Of a DNA stretch of 64,000 bases, positions 31,853-40,991 are shown piece after piece. A model generated the notes under the pieces. That model worked only from the letters and a program-made list of their open reading frames with translations. It ran no database searches and was not told where the DNA came from. The stretch comes from Luteolibacter sp. LG18 (GTDB taxonomy: Bacteria > Verrucomicrobiota > Verrucomicrobiia > Verrucomicrobiales > Akkermansiaceae): positions 248,001 through 312,000 of the forward strand of contig NZ_AP024600.1 of assembly GCF_036322585.1 (NCBI RefSeq), read 5' to 3'. The position numbers and the translations under genes are program-made. Position 1 is the stretch's first letter; every line of letters begins with the position of its first letter.

Positions 31853-34495
31853 ATGCCTGAAATCCCTCCATCGCCCCCTCCGGTGCCGATTCCCGAGTCG
31901 CTGCGCCTGCAGCTTGAGGAATTCCGCCGGGTCTTGTGGCGGATCAAAGTCCAGGAAGCAGTCATCGCCGGGGTAATCGGCCTTTTGGTGTCGTTCCTGC
32001 TGGTTTACGGCCTCGACCGGATCTGGCAGACGCCGGCACTGGTGCGCCTGCTGATCCTCATCGGCGGCACCTCGGTGTTCGCCATTTTCGCGCCGTTCTG
32101 GATCCACCGCTGGGTGTGGCGGCACCGCCGGGAGAACCAGCTCGCCCGCCTGATCGCCCAGCGGTTCCCGGGGCTTGGCGACCGGCTGCTGGGAGTCGTG
32201 GAACTCCAGAGCCAGCAGGAGAGCGTCACCTCGCTTTCACCGCGCCTCCGGGCTGCCGCCATGGAAGCCGTGGCCGCGGAAGCCGCCAGTCGCACGCTGG
32301 CCGAGGCCCTGCCGCCTGCCCGCCACAAAAAATGGGCGCTGGCCGCGCTGACCTTGTTCGCCGGAGCCGCCGCAATCCTGATTTCCGCCCCACGGGCGGG
32401 CACGAACGCCCTGCGCCGCTGGTTGATGCCGCTTTCCGACACGCCCCGCTACACTTTCACGATGCTGGACTCGCCGCCCACCGAGCTGGCAGTGCCGTTC
32501 GGCGAGGCCTTCGACATCGAGCTGCGGCTTTCCCCGGACTCGGAGAAGCAGCCCGGAACCGCCGCGGGCCGCTACGGCCTCCAGCCTCCGGTGAACACCG
32601 ACCTGCACGACGGCCTCTACCATTTCCAATTCCCCGGCCAGCAGGACCCGGGCACGATCGTGTTCCACATCGGCGACGCAGTCCACGAAACCCGGATCAC
32701 TCCGGTCCAGCGTCCCGCCGCGGAAAAAACGACCGTCCACGTGATGCCGCCGACCTACCTTGGCATCCCGGAAAAGACGGTGGAGCTCGACACCGGCGTG
32801 CTGAGCGTGGTGGAGGGTAGCCAGGTGGACATCCGGATCCGCACCTCGCGGCCGCTCCAGACCGCCCGTTTCGGCCCCACCGTCGCCAGCCGCCCCCCGG
32901 CTCCGGACAAGCAGGAGGCCGTGCCTGCATTCGTGCCAATCGAGGGGGAACTGACCCTCCAGGGCCAGGATGCGCGCACGCCGGTGATTGCCGTGGGCAG
33001 CGTGCCCTTCGACATCCCCTTTTCCTGGAAGGATGATTTCGGCCTCGCCAATGGCAGCGGCTTCAAGCTCCGGATCGACCCCCTCAAGGACGCGGCACCG
33101 ACCGCCTACCTCCAGGGCGTGGAACGCCAGAAGGTGATGCTCCCGGAGGAGACGCTCGACATGGAAGTGCTCGCCGAGGATGACTTCGGCTTGAAGGTCG
33201 CGGGCATCGAGTGGACGGGCGAGTTCACCCGGCCCACCGACGAAGCCCCCGCGAGCGGCGGCATGAAGTTGAGCGATGGCGGCACCGAGCAGCGGCGTTT
33301 TTCCGGTCCGGTGGCGTTCTCGCCCGCGGCCTTCGGCATCGGGCCGCAGAAACTCACCCTGCGCGCCTATTCGGAGGATTTCCTCCCCGGTCGGCCGCGC
33401 GCCTATTCGGAGCCGGTCACGCTCTACGTGCTGACCCGGGACGAGCACGCGCAGATGTTGAAGAACCAGTTCGACCGCTCGATCACCGAGCTGGAGGACC
33501 TCGCCCGCCGCGAGCGCAACCAGCTTGAGGAAAACGAGCGTCTCCAGCGTCTGGATGGAGCCGACCTCCAGAAGGACGAGAACCGCAACCGCCTCGATGC
33601 CCAGCAGCAGGCGGAAACGGAAAACACCCGCCGCATGGAAGAGCTGTCCCAACGCATGGAGCAGCTCATGAAGGACTCCACCCGCAACGGCCAGATCGAC
33701 AAGAACACGCTCAAGAAGATGGCGGAGTCACTCAAGTCGATGCAGGAGCTGTCCAAGCAGGACATGCCGAAGGTCGACTCCAAGCTCGGCGATTCGACCG
33801 AGGAAACCAACACGCCCGAGAAGACGAAGAAGGACGTGGAGGACGCGGTGAAGGAGCAGCAGAAAGCCGTGGAGAAAATGCAGGCCGCCATCGAGAAGGC
33901 GAACGACGCCAACCGCCGTTTCGAGGCCGGCACCTTCGTCAGCCGCTTGAAGAAGGCCGCCTCCGAGGAAGACGGCATCGCCACCACGCTGGTGCGGAAG
34001 CACGACGTGCTGCTCGGATTGAAAGCCTCCGAGATCGACCCCGCCGACCAGCGGCTGCTGAACGAATCGGTGCGCCAGCAATCCGACACCGCCTCCGACG
34101 TCCGCTGGATCCAGGAGGACTTGGGCCACTACTACACGCGGACGGAGAAGGAGACCTTCAAGCAGATCCTCGACGAGATGCGCGATTCCAAGATCGACAT
34201 CGGACTGGAGGAAGTGCGCGCCCGGCTGCAGACCGCGAAAAGCTTCACCGCCACCGAGGGCGCCAAGGACTGGTCCACCAAGCTCGCCGAGTGGGCGAAG
34301 AAGCTGGAAGGCGACATGAACCAACCGGGCGGCGGCGGTGGCGGCAACGGCGGAGGAAACTCCGAGGACGAGGATTTCGAGTTCATGCTGCGTGTCATGA
34401 AGATGGTGCAGCAGGAAATGGACATCCGCTCGCAAACCCGTGCCTTGGAACAATTCCAGCGCGCCAACCAGGAACCCGCTCCCGCCAAGCCATGA
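31853..34495 (+). CDS. Large membrane protein with long coiled coil (DUF4175-like)
   Basis: Protein of 880 residues. There are three transmembrane helices near the N-terminus (AVIAGVIGLLVSFLLVYGL, LLILIGGTSVFAIFAPFWI and WALAALTLFAGAAAILISA). A periplasmic region with repeated Ig-like or beta-sandwich segments follows. The C-terminal 350 residues are strongly helical and charged (LARRERNQLEENERLQRL onward) with a Gly/Asn-rich break near the end (GGGGGGNGGGNS). The layout matches the DUF4175-type proteins common in this phylum. It is the first gene of a tightly coupled run; the next start overlaps its stop. Assembly or scaffold role in the envelope is inferred. Confidence 0.8.
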   Translation: MPEIPPSPPPVPIPESLRLQLEEFRRVLWRIKVQEAVIAGVIGLLVSFLLVYGLDRIWQTPALVRLLILIGGTSVFAIFAPFWIHRWVWRHRRENQLARLIAQRFPGLGDRLLGVVELQSQQESVTSLSPRLRAAAMEAVAAEAASRTLAEALPPARHKKWALAALTLFAGAAAILISAPRAGTNALRRWLMPLSDTPRYTFTMLDSPPTELAVPFGEAFDIELRLSPDSEKQPGTAAGRYGLQPPVNTDLHDGLYHFQFPGQQDPGTIVFHIGDAVHETRITPVQRPAAEKTTVHVMPPTYLGIPEKTVELDTGVLSVVEGSQVDIRIRTSRPLQTARFGPTVASRPPAPDKQEAVPAFVPIEGELTLQGQDARTPVIAVGSVPFDIPFSWKDDFGLANGSGFKLRIDPLKDAAPTAYLQGVERQKVMLPEETLDMEVLAEDDFGLKVAGIEWTGEFTRPTDEAPASGGMKLSDGGTEQRRFSGPVAFSPAAFGIGPQKLTLRAYSEDFLPGRPRAYSEPVTLYVLTRDEHAQMLKNQFDRSITELEDLARRERNQLEENERLQRLDGADLQKDENRNRLDAQQQAETENTRRMEELSQRMEQLMKDSTRNGQIDKNTLKKMAESLKSMQELSKQDMPKVDSKLGDSTEETNTPEKTKKDVEDAVKEQQKAVEKMQAAIEKANDANRRFEAGTFVSRLKKAASEEDGIATTLVRKHDVLLGLKASEIDPADQRLLNESVRQQSDTASDVRWIQEDLGHYYTRTEKETFKQILDEMRDSKIDIGLEEVRARLQTAKSFTATEGAKDWSTKLAEWAKKLEGDMNQPGGGGGGNGGGNSEDEDFEFMLRVMKMVQQEMDIRSQTRALEQFQRANQEPAPAKP

Positions 34496-35181
34496 AAACC
34501 CGACACTTGCTCGCCATGATGCTCGTCGCCACGGCTCCGCTGTGGGCGGAGGGTGACGCCGCACCGGCGAAACAGGCGATTGCCAAGGCGGACGACACCG
34601 TGGTGACCGCGGATGACGACCACAAGGCTGGCTCAGGCAAACTCGCGACCCGGCAGGACGAGCTCTCCGCCGATGTCCAGCAGCTCGCGCTGGAGCAGAC
34701 CGTCAAGAAGGTCATCGACCTCCTCAAGGAGTGCGAGGACATCATGGGCGAGGCCACCGAGCGGCTGATGGACCAGGACACCGGCGGCGAGACCATCGCC
34801 GCCCAGACCGAGGTTATCGAAAAGATCCTGGAAGCCGCCAAGGCCCGCCAGCAACAGAGCGGCCAAGGCCAGGGACAGGACCAAAGCCAGAGTCAGGCCG
34901 GCGGCGCGATGATGGACATGCTCGAACGCATGGCCGGAAAGCCCCAGCCGGGCGACCAGGAAGGCCCGCCGAAGGAAGGCAAGCAAGGCGGCGACACCGG
35001 CGGTGGCGGCGTCCACGGCCTGTCCGACAGCGCCAACTCCACCACTGGAAACGGCGGCGACGGCAAACCGGAGCCACGCCGCGTGCCGAAGGCCGCAGGG
35101 ACCGCGGGCAAAGCCCTGCCGGAGGAGTTCCGCGGCGCGCTGGACGCCTACAACCGGGGGGCCGACAAACTCGCGAAATGA
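34492..35181 (+). CDS. Secreted Gln/Gly-rich protein
   Basis: Protein of 229 residues with signal peptide MKTRHLLAMMLVATAPLWA. An alpha-helical domain (LSADVQQLALEQTVKKVIDL onward) is followed by a low-complexity Gln/Gly stretch with repeated GQGQDQSQSQ-like units and a Gly-rich segment (GGDTGGGGVHGLSDS), ending in a short conserved-looking helix (LPEEFRGALDAYNRGADKLA). The start overlaps the preceding stop as ATGA, and the next gene overlaps this one the same way. No family recognised. Confidence 0.72.
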   Translation: MKTRHLLAMMLVATAPLWAEGDAAPAKQAIAKADDTVVTADDDHKAGSGKLATRQDELSADVQQLALEQTVKKVIDLLKECEDIMGEATERLMDQDTGGETIAAQTEVIEKILEAAKARQQQSGQGQGQDQSQSQAGGAMMDMLERMAGKPQPGDQEGPPKEGKQGGDTGGGGVHGLSDSANSTTGNGGDGKPEPRRVPKAAGTAGKALPEEFRGALDAYNRGADKLAK

Positions 35182-36158
35182 GATTCTTCCTGCCACTCCT
35201 TTTCCTCGTGACGGCCGCCCGCGGCCAGGACCTGCCGCGGCGCGCGGATGACACCATCCCCGCGCAGGTGGAGTCGATGTACGTACGAGGCTTGCAGTAT
35301 CTCGCCAAAAACCAGAACGCGCAGGGCTCGTGGACCGACAACGTCGGATCCGAACCCGCCGTGGTCGGATTGTGCGTGCTGGCCTTCCTCGCCCACGGCG
35401 AGGATCCGAACGTGGGCCCGAACGCCCCCTACATCCGCAAGGGGCTCGACTACATCTTGTCCCAGCAGAACGCGAACAACGGCTACATCGGGAACAGCAT
35501 GTACAACCACGGGTTCTCGACGCTCTGCCTGGCGGAGGCCTATGGCGTGGTCGACAACCCGAAGATCGCCCCGGCCCTGAAGAAGGCCGTGGACCTGATT
35601 CTCAGCGCCCAGAAGCGCAACTCCCGCTTCAACGCCTGGCGCTACACGCCGGACAGCAAGGACGCGGACACCACCGTCTCCGGCTGCCAGATCGTGGCCC
35701 TCTTCGCCGCGCGCAACGCGGGACTCGGCGTGCCGGACGACTCCATCAACAAGGGCCTGGCCTACCTGGCCAAGAACCGGGACAACGACGGCGGCTACGG
35801 CTACACCTCCGCGGGCGGCAGCAAGCCGACCCTCACCGCGATCGGCTCGCTCTGCCTCTCGCTGGCGAAGAGCAAGGACTCGAAGGAATACAAGGCCAGC
35901 CTGGAATACCTGAAGAAGAACCTCGACTACCGGGACCGCTACTACCCCTACTACTACGAATACTATATGTCGCAGGCGCTGTTCCACGCGGACGAGACCG
36001 TCTGGCGCGACTGGAACGCCCGCAACATCCGCTACATGGCCACGCTCCAGAACCGGGACGGGTCGTGGCCCGGCAGCCAGGGCGGTTCCTTCAGCACCGC
36101 CGGAGCCCTGCTTTCGCTGGCATTGAACTATCGGTTCCTGCCGATCTACGAGAAATGA
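35178..36158 (+). CDS. Secreted squalene-cyclase/prenyltransferase-fold repeat protein
   Basis: Protein of 326 residues with signal peptide MRFFLPLLFLVTAARG. Alpha/alpha toroid repeats follow with QW-like motifs: KNQNAQGSWTDNVGSE, SQQNANNGYIGNSMYNHGFS, KNRDNDGGYGYTS and LQNRDGSWPGSQGGSFSTAG. There is no DxDD catalytic motif. It is a paralogue of the protein encoded at 6719-7870. It is translationally coupled on both sides (ATGA overlaps), placing it at the centre of the envelope operon. Likely a binding or scaffold protein outside the inner membrane. Confidence 0.84.
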   Translation: MRFFLPLLFLVTAARGQDLPRRADDTIPAQVESMYVRGLQYLAKNQNAQGSWTDNVGSEPAVVGLCVLAFLAHGEDPNVGPNAPYIRKGLDYILSQQNANNGYIGNSMYNHGFSTLCLAEAYGVVDNPKIAPALKKAVDLILSAQKRNSRFNAWRYTPDSKDADTTVSGCQIVALFAARNAGLGVPDDSINKGLAYLAKNRDNDGGYGYTSAGGSKPTLTAIGSLCLSLAKSKDSKEYKASLEYLKKNLDYRDRYYPYYYEYYMSQALFHADETVWRDWNARNIRYMATLQNRDGSWPGSQGGSFSTAGALLSLALNYRFLPIYEK

Positions 36159-37684
36159 AGCGCCTTTTTCCAGCCCTGCTGCTCGGCATCTCCCCGGTCC
36201 ACTCCGCGGAAGAAGCCGCGTCCGCCGATCTCCTGCGGTTCACCAACGGGAACCGGCTCGACGGGCATTTCGGCGGCCTGAAGGAAGGCCCGGCCGTGGT
36301 GTGGAAGCGGGACGACGTGGACGCCCCCGTCGACTTCAAGGTCACCCAGCTCCGCCAGGTCGTGCTCCGCTCCGCCCGCCCCGCGAAACCGCTTCCGGAC
36401 CTTTCCAGCGTCAGCCTCGTGAATGGCGACCGCATTCCGGGCACCATCACCGCGATGGACGCCCACGAGGTCTCCATCGACACCGTCTTCGCCGGTCCGC
36501 TGGTGATTCCGCGGGCGAGCGTGAGCATGATCTCCCCGAATCCCCTGGGTGGAAAACTCCTCTTCAACGGCCCGTTCTCGGAAGAAGGATGGAACCTCAC
36601 CGCCCCCGAGCAGGAGGAACCTCCGGCCGTGAAAGCCAACGGGAACCGCAAGGACGCCGATCATGCGGACGATCCACCGGAGGAGAAAAAGCTGCCCGCG
36701 TGGTCCTACTCCAGCGGCGCGTGGTACCACCGGCAGGGTGCCACGGCGCTCACCCGGGATGTGCACATGCCGGACCGGGCGATGGTCCGGTTCCAGATCG
36801 CGTGGAAATCGCGGCTCGCGCTGGCGATCGCCTTCCACGCCGACCTCAAGAAGCCGGACAAGGCGGCCGACGACGCGAAGAACGGGCAAGGTCGTCCGGA
36901 CAACGGCCCCGGCCTGCCGATGATGTTCGGCAATGCCTACGTGATGAACCTTTATCCCGGCTACGTGATCCTGAACCGCTGCGGATACGACGACAACGGC
37001 AAGCCGGTCCTAGAGCGCATCCAATCGAGCGCCACCAACGCCCGCCTGCCGGAATCCGGCGAGGCCACGGTCGAGATCCGCTGCAACCGCAAGAACGGGG
37101 AGATCGCCCTGTTCATCAACGACGAGTTCGCCGCCCAGTGGACCGAAGGCACGGGCGAGGGCGACGATGGCTACGCGGGCCGCGGCGGTGCCATCGGCTT
37201 CCAGGTCCAGACCTTGTCCGCACCCGGGCAGATGGCCAATGCCCCGGTGCGCATCTCCGACCTGGTGGTGGCGGAGTGGAACGGCATGCCCGATGCCGCC
37301 CGCAGCCTCCAGACCAACGACATGGACATCGTCCTGCTCTCGAATGGAACCGACCGCTTTTCCGGAGAAGTCACCGGGCTGGCGAAAGGGAAGCTCCAGT
37401 TGAAGGGCCGCTACGGAGCCGTCGAGTTCCCCATGGATGACGTCGCCGAAGTGCGCTTCGCCCGCAACCGCCTGGCGAAGGCCCAGGAACCGACCTCGAA
37501 CCAGGTCCAAGTGCGCTTTCTCCCGTTCGGCCGTTTGTCCGGAGCCACCAAGGAAGGCACCGGCTCGAGCCTGATCCTCACCTCCCCGGTGGTCGGAAAA
37601 ACCAAGGTCGACCTCGACTACGCCGTGATGCTCGATTTCAAAAACTCCAACAGTTTTCTCGATGATTGGGATGCCCAGTTCTGA
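36155..37684 (+). CDS. Secreted LamG/DUF1080-like protein, paralogue 1
   Basis: Protein of 509 residues with signal peptide MKRLFPALLLGISPVHS. N-terminal beta-repeats carry the signature N-G-x-R-L/I-x-G (LLRFTNGNRLDGHFGG and LVNGDRIPGTITAMD). A central beta-sandwich begins LLFNGPFSEEGWNL, like the LFNGKDLxGW start of 3-keto-disaccharide hydrolase (DUF1080) domains, and continues with strands such as GEIALFINDEFAAQW. A final repeat reads GTDRFSGEVTGLAKG. No catalytic residues can be assigned. First of three tandem paralogues; it overlaps its neighbours on both sides. Confidence 0.78.
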   Translation: MKRLFPALLLGISPVHSAEEAASADLLRFTNGNRLDGHFGGLKEGPAVVWKRDDVDAPVDFKVTQLRQVVLRSARPAKPLPDLSSVSLVNGDRIPGTITAMDAHEVSIDTVFAGPLVIPRASVSMISPNPLGGKLLFNGPFSEEGWNLTAPEQEEPPAVKANGNRKDADHADDPPEEKKLPAWSYSSGAWYHRQGATALTRDVHMPDRAMVRFQIAWKSRLALAIAFHADLKKPDKAADDAKNGQGRPDNGPGLPMMFGNAYVMNLYPGYVILNRCGYDDNGKPVLERIQSSATNARLPESGEATVEIRCNRKNGEIALFINDEFAAQWTEGTGEGDDGYAGRGGAIGFQVQTLSAPGQMANAPVRISDLVVAEWNGMPDAARSLQTNDMDIVLLSNGTDRFSGEVTGLAKGKLQLKGRYGAVEFPMDDVAEVRFARNRLAKAQEPTSNQVQVRFLPFGRLSGATKEGTGSSLILTSPVVGKTKVDLDYAVMLDFKNSNSFLDDWDAQF

Positions 37685-39017
37685 CCGCCTCGCACGCCTC
37701 GCGGGCGGGATGGTCCTGCTGGCGATGGCCAACGCCACCGCGGATGAAATCGTCCTGGACGGCTCCTCGAAGCTTTCCGGGAAGGTCACCGCCATCACGG
37801 AGGGCGGAGGCGTTCAAATCGAGTCCCCGGTGGCGTCCGAGCCACTGTCGCTGAAACCCGGCGCGGTGAAGCGCGTGGTCTTCGCGGAAACCAACGAGAC
37901 CCCGGCACCGGGCGGCACCCGGCTCACGCTGCAGAACGGCGACCACCTGCCCTGCGAGCTGAAAAGCATGGATGACTCGACCTTGATGGTCGCCACCTCC
38001 TTTGCCGGGGACCTGAAGATCCCCCGCGCGATCCTCAGCACGATGGACCTGGGCATCCACGAGGAAAAGGTGCTCTACGACGGGGTCACCGGCTTGGAAG
38101 GCTGGACCAACGACAAGTGGAAATCCCAGGACAACCGCTTTACCTGCAACGGCAGCGGCCGGATGTCCCGCTCGTTCGACTTGCCCGACCAGTTCGCGAT
38201 CCGTTTCACGCTCTCCTGGCGCGGCAACCCGAACTTCCAGGCGACCTTCGCCGATCTGCCGGACTCCGATTCCCCGACCGTCAGCCGCTACGCCTTTCAG
38301 TTCAACAATGGCGGCATCGAGTTGCGCCGCCTGGGCGGGCAACGCCCGGGTGCCTCGACCACGCTCATCCAGCTCAACAACAACCGCCAGCCGGACTCGT
38401 TCCCGAACTCCAGAATGGACGTGGAGATCCGCGTGAACCGCGGCCGTTCGGAGCTGTGGCTGCTCGTCGACGGCGTGCTGGAAGGCCACCGCGCCGATCC
38501 GGTGAAGGACCCGCCCGCGGGCGGCGGCCTCTCCTTCTCCACCAATGCCGGTGGCGACACCGAGCAAACGGTCAGCAATCTCCGCATCACCTCCTGGGAT
38601 GCGGACAGCGACCGCTACCGCACCGAGGACCGCGGTGACACCACCAGTGATTCGCTCATCTTCGCCGACGGTGATCGCTACAGCGGCAAGCTCGAGTCCA
38701 TCCGCACTCCCGCCGATGGCAAAACCGTGCTGTCATTCAAAAGCCCGGTGCTGGAGCAACCGATGACCATTCCGGCCCGGAACGTATCGACGGTGTTCTT
38801 CAAGGCTCCCAAGAACACGGAGCCCGCCCCTCCCCCTTCCCCGTTTCTCCTACGCCTACAGGGAGGCGGTAGCCTGCAGGTCGACTCCTGCTCGTTCTCC
38901 GGCAATCGCATCGAGGCTCGCCACGCGCGGCTCGGCGCCCTGTCCCTGAAACGCTCTTCCGTGGCCTCGATCGAACAGGCCGGCTTCACCCCGGACCCAA
39001 AGGAATCCCAGGAATGA
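37662..39017 (+). CDS. Secreted LamG/DUF1080-like protein, paralogue 2
   Basis: Protein of 451 residues with a signal peptide (ARLAGGMVLLAMANATA). It has the same plan as its neighbours: beta-repeats (DGSSKLSGKVTAI and LQNGDHLPCELKSMDD), a central domain starting VLYDGVTGLEGWTND, the strand pair SELWLLVDGVLEGHR, and a C-terminal repeat (ADGDRYSGKLESIR). The start may be the ATG at 37662 or 37671; both overlap the previous gene. It ends in an ATGA overlap with paralogue 3. Function unknown. Confidence 0.76.
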   Translation: MIGMPSSDRLARLAGGMVLLAMANATADEIVLDGSSKLSGKVTAITEGGGVQIESPVASEPLSLKPGAVKRVVFAETNETPAPGGTRLTLQNGDHLPCELKSMDDSTLMVATSFAGDLKIPRAILSTMDLGIHEEKVLYDGVTGLEGWTNDKWKSQDNRFTCNGSGRMSRSFDLPDQFAIRFTLSWRGNPNFQATFADLPDSDSPTVSRYAFQFNNGGIELRRLGGQRPGASTTLIQLNNNRQPDSFPNSRMDVEIRVNRGRSELWLLVDGVLEGHRADPVKDPPAGGGLSFSTNAGGDTEQTVSNLRITSWDADSDRYRTEDRGDTTSDSLIFADGDRYSGKLESIRTPADGKTVLSFKSPVLEQPMTIPARNVSTVFFKAPKNTEPAPPPSPFLLRLQGGGSLQVDSCSFSGNRIEARHARLGALSLKRSSVASIEQAGFTPDPKESQE

Positions 39018-40408
39018 AACTCCAGCACCTGACCGCCCTTCTGTTGACGGCCATGCTTCCCGCCGGGGCCGCCTCCAATGGGACCATCCTGCTCTCGAAC
39101 CACGACCAACTGGGTGGCGGGCTTTCCTCCATCTCCAAGGAACGCATTATCTGGGAATCGCCACTGCTGGAGCGTCCCGCTTCGTTCATGATGGGCAAGG
39201 TGCAGGAACTGAACCTGCCCGCTGCCACTCCCGAATCGACGGCGAACTACGAAGCCGTGGTAGCCCTCACCAACGGCGACACGCTCCGCGGCCAACTGGC
39301 ATCGGTGACGGACAAGACGATCGAACTGGACACCTGGTACGCAGGGCGCCTCACCCTGAACCGCCCGATGGTGGAAACGGTGCACATCGAGGACCGCCCG
39401 AAGCTGTTGTTCCGCGGACCGGATTCCATCGATGGCTGGACGATCGATGAAAACTCGCAGCGCCAGAAGGACAAGCCCGCTCCCTGGTTCTTCGAATCCG
39501 GCGCGCTGCAATCGCGATCCCAAGGCGGCATCTCGCGGGACGTGAAGCTCCCGGACCTGTGCCGCATCGGCTTCACCCTGGAATGGCATTCGGCCCTGCG
39601 GCTGAAATTCGTTTTCGCCTCGGACGCTCCCGGCACCGTCAATCCCCGGCACTGCTACGAGCTGATGATGCAGCGCCGCTACGCCTCGCTGCGGAAAAAA
39701 TCCGAGAGCGGCTCGATCGTGCTCGGCCCCCAGACGCAGAACATCCCGGAGTTCAGCGAGAACGAGAAGGCGCGGGTCGAACTCTGCGTCGACCGGAAAA
39801 AAGGCGTCTTCAATCTCATCGTTGAAGGCCGCTCGGTGGTGGTGTGGAACGATCCCGATGCCCGGGACGTCCCGACCGGAGGAAACATCCACTTCGTCAC
39901 CGAAGATGGCAGCTCGATCCGTATTTCCCGGATCGAAATCTCCGCGTGGGATGGAGTGATCGACCAGATGCCGGAGACGGAGGATCTGAATGCGGCCGAA
40001 CAGCAGGAGAACGAAGCCAAGGAGGCCAAGTCGAAGGAAGTGGAATCCGGCCGGATGATGCTGCGGAACGGCGACTCACTCGCCGGGGACGTGCTTTCGA
40101 TCAAGGACGGCCTGATGAAGGTGAAAACCCGCTTCAGCGAGATCGACCTGCCGGTATCCCGTCTCAAGACGATCTCCCTCAAGCCAGTGGATCCGGAAAG
40201 CCCGAAGATCCGGGATGGCGACATCCGCGCCTGGTTCCCGGATGGCAGCCGCGTGGTCTTCCGCCTGGACTCGTCCACTGCGGACACCCTCACCGGCTAC
40301 AGCCAGAATTTCGGCACCGCCACCTTCAAGACCTCGGCCTTCAACCGCATCGAGTTCAACCTCTACGATCCCGCCTTCATGGAGCTGCGGGGCGAAAAGG
40401 GCTGGTAG
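39014..40408 (+). CDS. Secreted LamG/DUF1080-like protein, paralogue 3
   Basis: Protein of 464 residues with signal peptide MKLQHLTALLLTAMLPAGAA. Repeats (LSNHDQLGGGLSSIS and LTNGDTLRGQLASVTD) precede the central domain, which starts LLFRGPDSIDGWTIDEN and includes GVFNLIVEGRSVVVW. The C-terminus has a further pair (RNGDSLAGDVLSIKDG and FPDGSRVVFRLDSS). It is the last gene of the coupled run and ends 7 bases before the convergent aat gene, with no obvious terminator between. Function unknown. Confidence 0.77.
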   Translation: MKLQHLTALLLTAMLPAGAASNGTILLSNHDQLGGGLSSISKERIIWESPLLERPASFMMGKVQELNLPAATPESTANYEAVVALTNGDTLRGQLASVTDKTIELDTWYAGRLTLNRPMVETVHIEDRPKLLFRGPDSIDGWTIDENSQRQKDKPAPWFFESGALQSRSQGGISRDVKLPDLCRIGFTLEWHSALRLKFVFASDAPGTVNPRHCYELMMQRRYASLRKKSESGSIVLGPQTQNIPEFSENEKARVELCVDRKKGVFNLIVEGRSVVVWNDPDARDVPTGGNIHFVTEDGSSIRISRIEISAWDGVIDQMPETEDLNAAEQQENEAKEAKSKEVESGRMMLRNGDSLAGDVLSIKDGLMKVKTRFSEIDLPVSRLKTISLKPVDPESPKIRDGDIRAWFPDGSRVVFRLDSSTADTLTGYSQNFGTATFKTSAFNRIEFNLYDPAFMELRGEKGW

Positions 40409-40415
40409 GAGGGCC

Positions 40416-40991
40416 TCACTTGAGAAGGTCCGTGAGCGCCTCCTTCAGGAGCTTTAGATAGGCCTTCCGGGGCACCTCGAACGCGCCGAAGGTGGCGAGG
40501 TGGCTGGTCAGCCATTGGGTATCAAGCAGCGTGAACCCGTGTGTGCGCAATCGCTCGACCAGATGGACGAGCGCGATCTTCGAAGCGTCCGTCTTCCGGG
40601 AAAACATGCTCTCCCCGAAAAACGCCCGCCCTAGGGCCACGCCGTAGAGACCACCCTGCAATCCCTCGTCGTCCCAACACTCCACCGAGTGGGCGAATCC
40701 CCGTTCGTGCAGGGCGCAGTAGCTTTCCACGATCCGTGGATCGATCCACGTCTCCGGACGCTCCGAGCAACCCGTCATCACCTCGCGGAAGGCCGTGTCC
40801 CAACGGATCTCGAAGGGATGCTTTCGCAGGGCCCGCTTCAGGCCGTGCGGGATGTGGAACCGCCTGTCCAGCGGGATGACTCCGCGCATTTCAGGCGAGA
40901 ACCACAGGATCTCGCCCTCATGCGCCATCGGAAACACGCCCTGGGCGTAGGCCCCCAGGAGCGTGTCCGGTGGAATAACCTCGTGGCTCAC
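40416..40991 (-). CDS. aat: Leucyl/phenylalanyl-tRNA-protein transferase
   Basis: N-end-rule enzyme: adds Leu or Phe from aminoacyl-tRNA to proteins with N-terminal Arg or Lys, marking them for ClpAP. The 191-residue protein shows LGAYAQGVFPMAHEGEILWF, SPEMRGVIPL, ETWIDPRIVESYCALHERG, GGLYGVALGRAFFGESMFS and TLLDTQWLTSHLATFGAFEV. The start is a GTG at 40991, overlapping the stop of the Sel1-repeat gene as GTGA. No clpS or clpA gene is nearby. Confidence 0.94.
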   Translation of the reverse strand: MSHEVIPPDTLLGAYAQGVFPMAHEGEILWFSPEMRGVIPLDRRFHIPHGLKRALRKHPFEIRWDTAFREVMTGCSERPETWIDPRIVESYCALHERGFAHSVECWDDEGLQGGLYGVALGRAFFGESMFSRKTDASKIALVHLVERLRTHGFTLLDTQWLTSHLATFGAFEVPRKAYLKLLKEALTDLLK

